Positions 48,450-59,059 of a stretch of DNA of 64,000 nt are shown piece after piece (positions within the stretch are counted from its first letter, which is position 1; each line of letters starts with the position of its first letter). The stretch spans positions 1 through 64,000 of the forward strand of contig JAAOOA010000465.1 in assembly GCA_012861695.1 (NCBI GenBank). Reading direction: 5' to 3'. The notes under the pieces are model-generated. The model had not been told where the DNA came from. It worked only from the letters and a program-made list of their open reading frames with translations, and did no database searches. Origin of the DNA: Trematomus loennbergii. Taxonomy: Eukaryota > Chordata > Actinopteri > Perciformes > Nototheniidae. Made by a program: the position numbers and the translations under genes.

Positions 48450-49740
48450 CAATAGTGAGTAGCATATTGCATTTAAATATAAATCATCCACAGATCAGTA
48501 TAAGAAGATTAAAACATAGTAGAACATTTAGCAGACTATTTTTGTAATTATGAGAAGGAAAGAGATTACGAGTGATGTTGTTCCCCCACACAGAAAACTA
48601 TTGTGCCCACACAGCTAGAGAGGTCAAGAAATGGGTTTACGCCCAAAATATGAAGATGAAAGCCTAGTCCTCGTCCAAGAAGGAGGGTCCTTACCAAGTC
48701 CTCCTGTTTAAATCGACTGCAGTTCAAGGGGCAGTTCAGGCTACACCTGATGTGCAGCTGCTGAGACCTGAAAACAGAAACTCGATTCTGCTGTGGTGAA
48801 GTCTGGCTACAAAGGGAGGTGTTTCAATAAGATCGCTTGTCTCAAACCAGTGAAGAAGTCAACAAGAACCCAGCAGAACTAGAGAGTGACTGTTAGCGGG
48901 AGAACAGTGACAGAGTGACAGAAACTGGCACAACATTTACCAGCCAGTACATAGATAGACCCCGTCAGAAGACCGGGGCTGTGTTCAAAGGGGAACTTCA
49001 TTTATTAAGTTGAGGTATATATGGAGTCAGATTACATTCTCTCATAAACACATTTTTATAATAGGTCTGAAGTTTCTGATTTAAGGCATGAGCTGCCAAC
49101 TAAATAACATAACACTGAGCTTGGATGGTTTTTACAACAGTTTCAAGAATCAGTCTTCATTTATTTATGTTCAAGTGAATTTGCTGATTTATAAAGTAGT
49201 GCATAAGGCAATATCTATTTTTAAGTGAGGGACATCAGCCCTTCATGTTCTTCTGCGTGCAACCCTCTGTGAGAGTAGTTCGTATTTCCCTCTAGTTTAA
49301 AGAATTATTATTTTGTCATGATTTGTTTGTTTAACAGTGTCAGCCAATCTCTAATACTAGAGCTATTAAGACGTATTAGCAACAGCAGTGTGGTTTTTTC
49401 GCAGTAACACTGATACATAGTACCATGACAAAAGCCATTATTGAACTAACAAGAAGTAAAAACTATATTTTTGTACTAATGACAGATTTTTAGTCAATGT
49501 GCATTTATACCATTGGAAGACGATACATCACACAACATCTTTGTACGCCTTGTGGGTACACAGAGGATTTATGTGTTTGCTACGACGTTATGGGTTTTTC
49601 CATGTCCTATTCATAATAGAGTAATCATTGCGATATTAATTGAGCATTTTATGCTCAAAGGAGGGAAGGTCATGATTAGTCAGATAATGGATTAATAACA
49701 TGTTGTCAACAATAGCTCGCATAACAACAAAAGGTATACC
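48450..49740 (+). other. region where pol should lie; mostly lost
   Basis: No protease, reverse transcriptase or RNase H motif was seen in any frame. Only small disconnected scraps occur. The distance between gag and the integrase remnant is far too short for pol, so a large deletion is likely. Confidence 0.6.
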
Positions 49741-49874
49741 AAAGCTTGGGCCTCCTCCAAGGAGTGGGGTGGTCCAGTTTTAGATATTAGACAAATAGAA
49801 GTGGATGAATATGTCAGAGCTCTGAGTAATATTTTCCAAGTTTTTGTCTACACAGGCTAGGAAAGACTGCACAG

Positions 49875-50010
49875 ATACCAGACGAGACATCAGAAGAGAC
49901 TCCTGTTCGGCCAGGTGATTGGGTGAGGGTGAAAGTTCCCAAAACACAGTGGGCTGATCCCCGGTGGTCGGAACCGTGACAAGTTGTAATGAACTTCACA
50001 CGCGCTCCGG
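49875..50010 (+). pseudogene. pol: integrase C-terminal remnant
   Basis: A short open run contains RPGDWVRVKV and, further on, DPRWSEP followed by a stop. This resembles the SH3-like C-terminal domain of retroviral integrases, which binds DNA. The catalytic core is not present. Confidence 0.55.
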
Positions 50011-50174
50011 TTTAAAGGTAAAGAAAAAGGAGCAAATTGACACCACCTCACACATTGTCACCCTTCACTGGCAACTTCCAGAAAAGTTATTGGAAGCTAG
50101 GACTGATTTGGCAGAGCTGGAACAAAACAATAAATATAAATACGATTAAAGATAGCAACAGCTCATAAGACGAA

Positions 50175-50663
50175 TTGTCTTTAGATTTTTATAGATTGTA
50201 CACTAAAGTGAAAACCTATTTTGTTTTTTCACCTGAAAGAGTCCAACATTTTGTTTCTATTTTTCGTATACGTTATTTTTGTACTCATTTACATTTTATA
50301 ACTGACACAACCATGGATAAAATGTCAAGAACAAAGCCAAAGCAATTGTGGGGTCCCCTAAGGATAAGAGTCAGAATAGCATTGTTGATTGTGCTCATTA
50401 CACTTGGCACCTTTCTGGTTGGATGGGGAGTACAATATCATGAAAGACATGGATCCATTAGTTCACTCGTAGAAAATGCCCACATCACTAACAAAACACC
50501 AGCTGTGTTTCAGAGACTTTCACTTATCCCCAGAGCCAAAAGATCAGTTGAGCAACAAGAGGAGGAGTTAGAAATACTCGTTCCCAAAGAAGAGGAGGTT
50601 ACAATCAAGATGATTCACCCCCCCTATATGCAGTTCTTGTACCAAATGATGAGATGGGTTTAA
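50175..50663 (+). pseudogene. env: env N-terminal remnant with a membrane segment
   Basis: The likely start is the ATG at 50313. After a basic stretch follows a hydrophobic helix (IALLIVLITLGTFLVGW), consistent with a long signal or leader peptide, then RAKR, a furin-type basic site. The frame ends after YQMMRW. The rest of env further right is fragmentary, so this cannot make a full glycoprotein. Assignment rests on position and architecture, not on a recognised surface domain. Confidence 0.5.
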
Positions 50664-51190
50664 GTGATCGGAATATGTAAGTGATGGGAATTTACAATTT
50701 AGGGGAATCTCCAAATACACTGGATTCATGTTTTAGTCTGTACCAGAAACACCCCCGTTAAGACTATGGACAACCGACTGGTGACCTGAGCACAATTATT
50801 GAAAAGTTATTACAGTAGAAACAGGGTACTAACCCACGAGGACAACTGTATGTACAAACTCTATGAACAAAATTCCCCAACAGATTGTGGCGACTGTGCA
50901 CAGATGTATCCAGTCACAAAAGTTACTATTGCTCTAAGTAATAGTGAGATTTAAAATATTGGAGAATATATGGGGACGTCCTTTTATAGTGTGTGAAACA
51001 TGTGGTGTTTGAAACATGTAACTATTTCAATTTATAGAAGAAAATGGTTTCCTGAAAGAGTTATTTGGAGTAGATGTGTTACAGTGGGAGAAAAAACAAT
51101 GTTTAGAGATATAGTACATTTATTAGTAGACATTAATTGTGTTTAGATGGCATTTAACATTTAAAACAGATAGTATGATTAGAAGATAGA

Positions 51191-51637
51191 GTGGAGAAGG
51201 TTGGATTTACTTTACCTCAGTGTGTTAGAATTTCTATAGGTAATGCGTCCCGAGACCTGGACTCTCTCTCTCTCTGCCTGTCAGACTGCTACGACCCCTA
51301 TCAGACAAAAGACCTCACTATAGGAGACTCCTCCTCCTTCTCCATCGAACAGACAGAACCAGAGCTGAACCAACAACGACAAGACTCCATCCAGAACCTT
51401 CTCCACCTGAGGCATCCAGAACCAGAACAGCATGCTGACATAGAGGCATACTCTCATCAGTCGCCACAGGACATGAAGTTCCAAGCTGAGCCACGAGATT
51501 TGGCACAAGAGCAGAGTGTGGGACATGAGAGCAGAATACGTCCTCCATACAACAGCGAAGAGACTGTAAAGAAGGAGATGAAATGCAAAGCAGTTGGGCC
51601 ACTGAAAAGAGTACCAGCGGAAGGATTCAAGAGCTGA
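51191..51637 (+). CDS. unidentified 148-codon ORF inside the provirus
   Basis: The first 20 or so residues continue env-like sequence. From about residue 20 the product is rich in Gln, Glu, Pro and Ser (EPELNQQRQDS, PEPEQHADIEA), with no membrane segment. The local base composition is less AT-rich than its flanks, and nearby text (51640-51690) repeats the GAAGACRGAACC motif. It may be a captured segment, an accessory frame or chance. Function unknown. Confidence 0.4.
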   Translation: MEKVGFTLPQCVRISIGNASRDLDSLSLCLSDCYDPYQTKDLTIGDSSSFSIEQTEPELNQQRQDSIQNLLHLRHPEPEQHADIEAYSHQSPQDMKFQAEPRDLAQEQSVGHESRIRPPYNSEETVKKEMKCKAVGPLKRVPAEGFKS

Positions 51638-51639
51638 TG

Positions 51640-53105
51640 GACTGAGGAGAAGACGGAACCTGAGAAGACAGAACCAGAGGAGTTGGCATGGTCTAACAGA
51701 ATGTGAGGGGGTCGTGGCTTGAGACAACAAGAGGAGGAGAAAAGGAAACGGGAGTGAGTGAGTTTATACATAAACACACTTATTCACAAACAAACTTGAA
51801 TTGACTTGATAAATACGTAAAGACAAAAAGATTTATTAGCCATGAATTAATAAATTGGTAAATTAAAATAGTAATAAAGAGGAAACTGTTAAAGTAAAAT
51901 GAGGAAATAATCCTAAAACACACTGAGGGTACTGTGAGATAAAGGGGTAGACATGATGGAAATATTCACCTTTACACTTTAAGCAGTGAGTGTTGTGGGA
52001 CTTAGGAGTACAGAGTAGAACATATTTTTCAATCTTTCCATCATGGAAACGAATTATTCCCTAAGAGATTTTATTCATGGGTGAATTTGGTAGAGATCTA
52101 ATGTGTTACAATATTGATCTACAGCTAAAGGGATAGTTTTAGTGACCACTCTATAAGAACAGACAAATCTGTGTTAGTTGGAAAATGTTAAAGGGAGAGC
52201 TAATACCAAGCCAAATATAGTATCCCAATCTAAAGTATTGTTTTCGCCATTGTAGCATAGTTATTACCATAGGAGAACTGTTGAGGTGGAAATAACATTT
52301 GTTTGTCCAAGATGTAGAGTTTTAAAGGACACTGGGCAAAGAGCGATTGCAAATTTAATTTTGGAAAAAGCAATATAATTGGGAGTAATACATGCGGGGC
52401 CTTGGATCACTCATTGCAATGATGCATATTTTTGACAACCCATATCGTTTAGAGAGAAGGGGTCACTCAACCCACCCAGCAGTTGTTTTAAATCTTACTT
52501 GTAGCTTCACAGGGAGCGCACGGCACCAAATTATGAGTTTAAAAGACAAGCGCCACCACCTCCTGATGGTCATCCATTTAATCAGGGATGACCTGAAATT
52601 TAGAGATGTTATTTAAAGTAGAAACATATCCGCCATAAGTGAAAATTCCTAAATTGAACTACAAACCATTGATGAAGTAACTTCTGTTTTTAAAATCCTT
52701 GATAAAGGAGGGAGTAACTGTTACATGCTCGGACACCCAGGGTTCCACACACTGTTAAAGGGGTTAGCATAGTTCTTTAAGTAGACTAGAATTGAAGATA
52801 AATTAGTATAATGAGTTATTGATATTCCACCGGTTTTCACACCATTTAAGGAACTTTATCACTGCATTAGAACAGACCACAGGTAATGAAGTAGGAACCA
52901 TAAGTGATGAAATTCTCCAATTGTTGTAACTGACCAAAATCTTCTCCCAGAAATGACTGTCTGAAATGCCGTATCCCAGAGTAGATGTTTGATGGTAAGG
53001 ATAGCATAGGGGGGCCCAGGGGAGTGCTAGATGTTGGAGTTGCATTCCATGTACCTACCCTAACGTACCGATTGATCACCACGGCCTTTTCTAGAGAACA
53101 TATTA
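51640..53105 (+). other. degraded env region
   Basis: Short frames only. The piece at 52392-52616 (MRGLGSLIAMM start) may derive from a glycoprotein region. Stops and frameshifts prevent a confident reading. Confidence 0.4.
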
Positions 53106-53140
53106 CTTTCATACTTTAAAAAGTATGAAAGGGGGGAGGG
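53106..53140 (+). repeat. 12-bp inverted repeat followed by a purine tract
   Basis: CTTTCATACTTT (53106-53117) and AAAGTATGAAAG (53120-53131) are perfect complements with a 2-base loop, followed at once by GGGGGAGGG. The purine run resembles a polypurine tract located about 600 bp before the LTR. Confidence 0.7.
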
Positions 53141-53594
53141 TACATTTCTCATAAGGGAACAGTTTCAATTGCTAGCAGAACAAGACGACCCAACCCGTAC
53201 ACAGATATAGATGAAAATGATGAGTTTGTTTAAATGATGTTAAATGATAGGGATATTCAGAGATGAGATTGTTCAATGAATGTCCAGCGAATGTCCAGCT
53301 AAGCTGATCTTTTAAATGATGAAATCATGTAAAAAAGTGAACCAGTTGCAATACTAAAATGGAGTGAATCCATTTCAATTTACTGTACACTATTCCAAGA
53401 ATAGTTTATTTTTATTTACTTTATACCATTCCTACACCAAGTTTTGTGTTTTTTCTTTTTCTTACCACACTATTCTAAAATAGTTTCTCTTATGTTTTAT
53501 ACTGTTATTAGTGATGCGATTTTTAAATTGTATGTTTTTTATGCTTTGTATAACAAGTGCCTTAACAACTGAATGTGGTATGGGAACGGTTTCT

Positions 53595-53738
53595 GTGAAA
53601 GGAGGGATTGTTAGAAATTAAATTCAATGTTTTATGGCATGATTTAGTCTAAAACATACCGTCAGTTTAAAAGCAGTCAGATGAAGAACTTATTATTTTT
53701 AGTATTGTGTTCACACCTTAATGGTGTGAAAGGAGGAT
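53595..53738 (+). repeat. duplicated polypurine tract and LTR start
   Basis: GTGAAAGGAGGGA is followed by TGTTAGAAATTAAA (53609 onward) and about 60 bases of diverged LTR start. Then a second tract GTGAAAGGAGGA (53726-53737) precedes the real LTR. Between them TTCACACC/GGTGTGAA forms an 8-bp hairpin near 53710-53730. Confidence 0.8.
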
Positions 53739-54502
53739 TGTTAGAAATTAAAATCAATGTTAAACAGCATAATTCAGTCTAAAACATATCGTCAGTTTAA
53801 AGCTGTTTTATTGTGGAAAAACCCGGAAGTTCTCAGGAAATCAATGCCAAGCTTTTATTCTGAAATCTTTTATCTGGTTAGCTTGTGACTAATGTTGCAT
53901 TTTCTGAATGTAAAGTGAAAATGACTTTGAGTGTTAACACAAACGTACGGACTTTAACACTACATCAATAGACGTTAAGATATTATTACTGCTGAATATT
54001 AAATGAAGGTCTAGTTGATAGTAGTGTTTACAGATACGTGAGAAGCTATGACGTCAGAGGGAATTTCCGTAAAATAAGAACTGTGCCGGAGCGGAACCAC
54101 TAGGACTTCTAAACTAAGTATTACAGCTGTTTATAAGGTATTAAATAGAAAGTCATGACAGAGATAATGAGGAGAAAATGCTTAAGGAAGTAGGCAGAGA
54201 ATATCAATGTCGAAATCATCTGTGCTCTCGCGATATCAAACCGGCAAATGAGACGGGAATCCCCACTATTTGCACAGCGGGAGACCACGGGAGATGGATA
54301 AAAACAGCGGACTGAGGACGGCTCGCTCTCTTTCCTTCGCTGCAGCCTGCCTGAAGACACACCGGCTTTGTCTTTCCATTACCCATGCTTGTTTTTTAAC
54401 CACGTTACTTAATTAAACTACCCATTTGAACCTTTTCAGAGATCCATTAGTCTCGTTATTTAAGTTTTTTCCTGGGAGCGAGAAGATCACGAATTATCAA
54501 CA
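53739..54502 (+). mobile_element. 3' LTR of the endogenous retrovirus
   Basis: It has the same ends as the 5' LTR and high identity throughout. The sequences just outside the two LTRs (GCCGGG and TCGGTC) share only CGG, so a target duplication is not demonstrable. Confidence 0.92.
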
Positions 54503-54749
54503 TCGGTCACGCGCATTGCGCGGGAAGGCCGAGCGGAGCTGTTTTATGTAAAAGCGAAGCAATTAAGCGCGCTCCGACTTCTTTATTTTTCTTTTAATCT
54601 AAAAGCTAAGTAAAGCATTTACAATTTCAGCACTTTTCCCAAATTCAAGCACCATTCCAAAATTCAAGCACTTTTCAAACCTTGAAAACACCTCGTACAA
54701 TTTCAAGCATTTTCAAGGATTTCCAGCACCCGTACGCACCCTGCTAATA

Positions 54750-55005
54750 ACCTCATTCCAGCGTCAATAAATGAGTGTTAAACCCAGGTGTTTAGTGTAC
54801 AACATCACGTTATTTCACCTTCAATTCCCGGTTTGAAAACGTAGCGTTTTCGCCACATGCTAATGCTAACCGGAAATGACGAAATTCACCAGCGGAAAAC
54901 CGGAAGTCACGTGTGAATCTCCGGTTTTTAGAATAAAAGATTTAAATTAAATACAGTGTATTTAATTCAATTACGCCATATTAACATTGATTTTAATTTC
55001 TAACA
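54750..55005 (-). mobile_element. solo LTR, 5' part (split by a transposon)
   Basis: On the minus strand it begins TGTTAGAAATTAAAATCAAT, the same start as the LTRs of the nearby provirus, and then diverges while keeping CTTTTATTCT and GGTTAGC blocks. It is therefore a relative, not a copy, of those LTRs. Confidence 0.75.
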
Positions 55006-55439
55006 CATTTCACACGTGTACAAAAGTAGCTTAAAGGTGGGGTAGGTACGTTTGAGAAACCGGCTCGAGATCCATTAAAAAATGTCATCTGTGGAAGCCG
55101 TAGTACTGTAAAAACACGACCAATCATTTTAGCCGGCCCGGCTAAAATAACTGGATGGCCTACCTGCCTGTCAGCCTTCCATCTGTGCACAAACTTATCT
55201 CGTGCCCTCATTGGTCATGTGCGCGTTTGTATGTGTTGGAGGAGGGCTCTGTAAGGATGTGGCAGATTTGTTCCGGCTGTGTATTTTTCAATTCTAGCGC
55301 ACTCGAAATTACCTACCCCACCTTTAATTCAACTGGTGAGTGCTATGTGAATAAATGTAAGCGATGTGATGCAAGTAGCTCTTGGCCACTTTCATTTTTT
55401 TAAAGTAGCTCTCAGATGAAGAAAGGTTGGAGACCCCTG
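55006..55439. mobile_element. hAT 3' fragment
   Basis: It ends AAAGGTTGGAGACCCCTG (reverse complement CAGGGGTCTCCAACC), a standard fish hAT terminus at 55439. Its left part is lost at the solo LTR junction, and it is interrupted by the MITE. Confidence 0.65.
55035..55323. mobile_element. 289-bp MITE with TTAA target duplication
   Basis: The ends AGGTGGGGTAGGTA and TACCTACCCCACCT are perfect inverted repeats, flanked by TTAA at 55031-55034 and 55324-55327. The TTAAAGG-type ends fit the Kolobok/T2 group. It is inserted in a hAT remnant. Confidence 0.88.
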
Positions 55440-55468
55440 CTTCTGCTCACTCTGAATGTGAGCAGAAG
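55440..55468. repeat. 11-bp perfect hairpin
   Basis: CTTCTGCTCAC and GTGAGCAGAAG are separated by 7 bases, exactly between the hAT end and the minisatellite. Confidence 0.85.
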
Positions 55469-56186
55469 CCGAGAAGGAGACTCGGGCGGACGGCCCGGGG
55501 GCAAAGCAGAGGCCGAGTAGGGAGACTCAGGCGGACGGTCCGGGGGCAAAGCAGAGGCCGAGAGGGGGATCGGGCGAAGGCCCGGGGCAAAGCAAGGCCG
55601 AGAAGGGAGACTCGGGGGAACGGCCCGGGGGCAAGGCAGAGGCAGAGAAGGGGAACTCGGGCGGACGGCCCGGGTAACGGAGAGGTTGACGAGTTGGTCT
55701 CGGGCAGACGGCCCGGGGGCAAGGCAAAAGGGCAGGGAAGTCGCGGCGGGGAACTCAGGAGGCCGAAGACAGGGTGAAGGCCTTGCCGGGGTAACTTAGG
55801 GGGCCGGGCTCGAGGGCGAAGGCAGCAGCTGGACACTCAGGGGGCCGGCTCAAGGGCGAAGGCAGCAGCTGGGGAACTCAGGGGGCCGGGCGGAAGGATG
55901 GGCAGGAAGGCAGCAACGGGACAGCTCCGAAGGATGGTCAGGAGACGGTGACGGGACAGCTCCGGAGGACGGGCAGGAAGGTGGCGGGACAGCTCCGGAG
56001 GACGACTTACGCCGCGATGGGACCCCTCTAGTGTCAGCTGGATTGCCGGAGCAGGAGTACTGGGATCGGGAGCAGGAGCTGGTGGGACCCCCGGCGGGAC
56101 AGGCGTAGCAAGGGCTGGTGTCGACGGGACCCCAGACAGAACAAAGGCTGGTGTTGACGGGACCGCCGGCAGGACAGGACATGGTG
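55469..56186. repeat. GC-rich minisatellite region
   Basis: From 55481 six copies of a 42-45-bp unit containing CTCGGGCGGACGGCCCGGGG start at about 55481, 55526, 55569, 55611, 55656 and 55699. Further right come imperfect repeats with CAGGGGGCCGG and GGGACAGCTCCGGAGGA. Long open frames here (for example 55427-55777) follow from base composition and repeat length. Origin not recognised. Confidence 0.8.
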
Positions 56187-56904
56187 TAAGGCAAGGCAAG
56201 GCAAGTTTATTTATATAGCACCTTTCAACACAAGGCAATTCAAGGTGCTTTACAAAAATGAAAGACATTCAGACAAAGGCATTTAAAAACAGTCATTAAA
56301 AAGAAAAGATAATAAAAGAAACATTAAAAGAAAAAATACATGAATAAAAAGTACATGAATAAAAAGTTACAGTGCAGTTTAAGATATGAATAGTTCAATT
56401 AAAAGCAGCGGCAAAAAGATAAGTCTTCAGCCTGGATTTAAAAGTAGTAAGAGTTGCAGCGGACCTGCAGGTTTCTGGGAGTTTGTTCCAGATATTTGGA
56501 GCATAATAACTAAACGCTGCTTTACCCTGTTTAGTTCTGACTCTGGGGACATAAAGCTGACCAGTCCCTGAAGACCTGAGAGATCTGGATGGTTCATAAT
56601 TTAGCAGTAGATCAGAAATGTATTTAGGGCCTAAACCATTCAGTGCTTTATAAACCAGTAGCAGTATTTTGAAATCTATTCTTTGACACACAGGAAGCCA
56701 GTGTAAAGACTTCAGAACAGGAGTGATGTGATCCACTTTTTTAGTGTCAGTGAGGACTCGAGCAGCGGCGTTCTGAATCAGCTGCAGCTTTCTAATAGAT
56801 CTTTTAGTGAGACCTGTAAAGACACCATTACAGTAGTCGAGTCTACTGAAGATAAAAGCATGGACAAGTTTTTCCAAATCCTGCTGCGACATTAGTCTTT
56901 TAAT
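56187..56904 (-). mobile_element. L2-clade LINE copy 2, 3' part
   Basis: It has the same (GGCAA)n-type tail and GCACCTTTC 3' UTR as copy 1. The element continues beyond the inserted LINE at 60138, so this is its 3' third. Confidence 0.88.
56395..56892 (-). pseudogene. L2 copy 2 ORF2 C-terminus
   Basis: A 165-codon open segment that contains FSRLDYCNGVFTGL, NAAARVLTDTKK, LKSLHWLPV and WNKLPE. It is very close to 32088-32708. Its upstream continuation is cut by the plus-strand LINE. Confidence 0.87.
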
Positions 56905-57604
56905 AAAAGGTAATGTAATGGGCTGTTAGTGATTGCTGATTGCACCCAGGTGTGTGTTCCAAGATGGCAGCACGTTGATTTGTTTCTGTCTCTGTTAGTC
57001 TCATTCTCGTTGTTTTTTGGCATTAACTACCTCTTGTGCATACTGACATTTAAAAAAAATTATTTAGCTTTTTAGACCCGTTTTTAAATTGGTCTGCTGC
57101 GCTTTTAAAAACGTTTGAAAAGCTTTTAAAAGTTTTTGGGCTGTTTTGCGTCGTTTTGTGCCGGTGCCTCGCTGTGACTGGATTGTTTGCTCTCTGCCTG
57201 AGCTGTCGCTCTTTCGGACTGTGGATTGCTGTCTGTCCTGCCGTGCTGTCGGGGGCTGGTCGACCTGAGCTGCTGATCGACCTGAGCTGGGGACCTGAGC
57301 TGCGGATCCTGAATTGGGTGTGTTGCAGCACAATGTTGCCTAAAGCTACCCTTGTGTTCGCTTTTTTCCTGGGATTAATTGTCAGCCCGCATGTCGGCAA
57401 AACTGACGGATTGCCTCCCAGCGATGCCTCTGTTCACTTCGGACATTCGGATGGTGGAACCTCTGGAGCGCTGACTCCGTCGGATAGTTTTTACCAAAAG
57501 CTGACGTTTCATGGCACGAAATGCGCACTCCCGTATGCCCTTTTGACTCTGGACTCGCTAATATCGAAGGATCGGAGCAGCCCTGCCCCTCTGAGGAGTG
57601 ACGC

Positions 57605-57694
57605 GTCCAGAGCACATGTGAAAAATCATCTTCCAGACTGTTAATATTGTTACTGCTATTACTCTCTGGTAACGTTAACATTAACCCTGGTCCT
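57605..57694 (+). pseudogene. 2A-like peptide at the start of the LINE protein
   Basis: In one frame a hydrophobic run (RLLILLLLLSG) leads into NVNINPGP at 57671-57694. The canonical 2A end is D(V/I)ExNPGP, and this copy keeps NPGP but has N in place of D and E. 2A-like signals, which cause ribosome skipping, are known near the start of several non-LTR retrotransposon proteins. The frame closes shortly after. Confidence 0.6.
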
Positions 57695-57819
57695 GAGTGT
57701 TTCTCTGCTTCCTTGCATCATTTGCCAACTCCGAATTAGGTGCACTAAGTTGCCCAAAGCCAAGGGCCTTATTGTGCTCAGGCGCTGCTTCAACACTTCT
57801 CTGAGCAGGCTTTCCTACA

Positions 57820-58318
57820 CGATCTGGCGGAGGTTAAATGGCACTTCACAGCGTTAATTCCATCTGTTGATGTTGCCGTCCAATTTTTTATTGATCACTT
57901 TTTATCGATTATTAATAGACATGCCCCCCTTAGAAAATTCAGAGTTAAGAATAGGAACACTCCATGGTTTACTAGAGAACTATCTGATCTCATTCATGAT
58001 CGAAATAAGCAATGGTCCTTAGCTAGAAAGTCTAACACTAGTGATGACTGGCTTCTTTTTCGTGTCCTCAGAAATAAATGTTCTGCCCTTATTAAAAAAG
58101 CTAAAGCTGATTACTATCTGAGCTTAACCACTGATTGTTTTAATGACCATTCCAAATTCTGGAAAACAATTGAATCACTTCAGAACAAGAAGGTTTCTAG
58201 TTTCCCACAAAAACTGAAGGTCAGTGATTCTTTTATTTCAGATTCAGATGGTATGTCTAATGCCTTTAATGCTCACTTCAAACGGCTGGTCACATTTTTG
58301 ATGAGCAAAGTCATGACT
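57820..58318 (+). pseudogene. LINE ORF2 linker region
   Basis: It reads NTPWFTRELSDLIHDRNKQW and, further on, IKKAKADYY, typical of the stretch between endonuclease and RT. It joins a 57700-57820 scrap directly, so the endonuclease domain has been deleted. Confidence 0.7.
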
Positions 58319-58379
58319 CTCTAAATGGTCGTACTCACAGCCATCGTCAAGAGTTGAACTCCCCTGTTTTTGATTTCGC

Positions 58380-58929
58380 TTATTTCTCGGTCTCTGAAGT
58401 CTTACAGGGTTTGCACTCGATTGATCCTAAAAAGTCTGCCGGGCCTGATGGCCTTGACCCGTTCTTTTAAAAAATTGCAGCTCAGATTATAGCACAACCA
58501 GTAACTGATATTTTTAATCTCTCCCTGTCCACTCACACACTGCCAGCTGTGTGGAAGCAAGCTCTGGTATCGCCCCTCTTGAAAGCTGGTGATCCCACGG
58601 AGTTGAATAACTATCGTCCTATCTCAAATCTTTCTGTGTTATCAAAGATTCTTGAGTCCCTTGTTTCTACTCAGCTAAAACTTTTTTTAAATTCACACAA
58701 CATCCTTAACCCTATGCAATCTGGATTCAGATCAAAGCACAGTACTGTGACTGCCAGTCTGAAAGTCTTAGACGATATTAAGGCTGCTTTGGATAAGAAA
58801 TCAGTTTGTGTTGCATTGTTTATTGACCTAGCCAAAGCATTTGACACTGTAGATCACCACATTATGTCTAATGTTATGTTGGTGTCTCGTTCGGTCACAA
58901 TGCCATTTGCTGGTTTCAGAGTTATCTAA
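58380..58929 (+). pseudogene. LINE reverse transcriptase, first half
   Basis: It contains KKSAGPDGLDP, an in-frame stop near 58468, then NNYRPISNLSVLSKILE, QSGFRSKHST and the catalytic FIDLAKAFDTVDH box. It ends in a frameshift just after DHH. Confidence 0.83.
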
Positions 58930-59059
58930 CCGACCGTACTCAATGCGTCAGGTTGGGTAGTACTGTCTCTGACCCTGTCACCTTGGAGAAGGGAGTTCCT
59001 CAGGGCTCTATCTTGGGGCCCTTGCTCTTTTTATTATATGTAACAATATTTGTAATCAG

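Larger units (their letters stand above)
42205..54743. mobile_element. DNA transposon with CAGGGT ends hosting a provirus
   Basis: The left end is CAGGGTTCTTACACC and the right end, reverse-complemented, is CAGGGTGCGTACGGG. Both ends are followed by many TTCAAGCA words. CTAATA flanks the element at 42199-42204 and 54744-54749. Without the provirus it measures about 1.76 kb (42205-43722 plus 54503-54743). The 6-bp duplication and CAG start suggest a hAT-group element; it encodes nothing recognisable. Confidence 0.72.

Noticed and set aside
43723..54502. A target-site duplication for the provirus
   Set aside because: The flanks GCCGGG and TCGGTC share only CGG with an offset, which is not enough to claim one.
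55427..55836. Arg/Gly-rich and Pro-rich frames on both strands
   Set aside because: They lie in a GC-rich minisatellite whose composition leaves all frames open.
57156..57644. 162-codon plus-strand frame upstream of the 2A-like motif
   Set aside because: It is in a different frame from the motif and shows no LINE ORF1 domain. Probably leader sequence open by chance.
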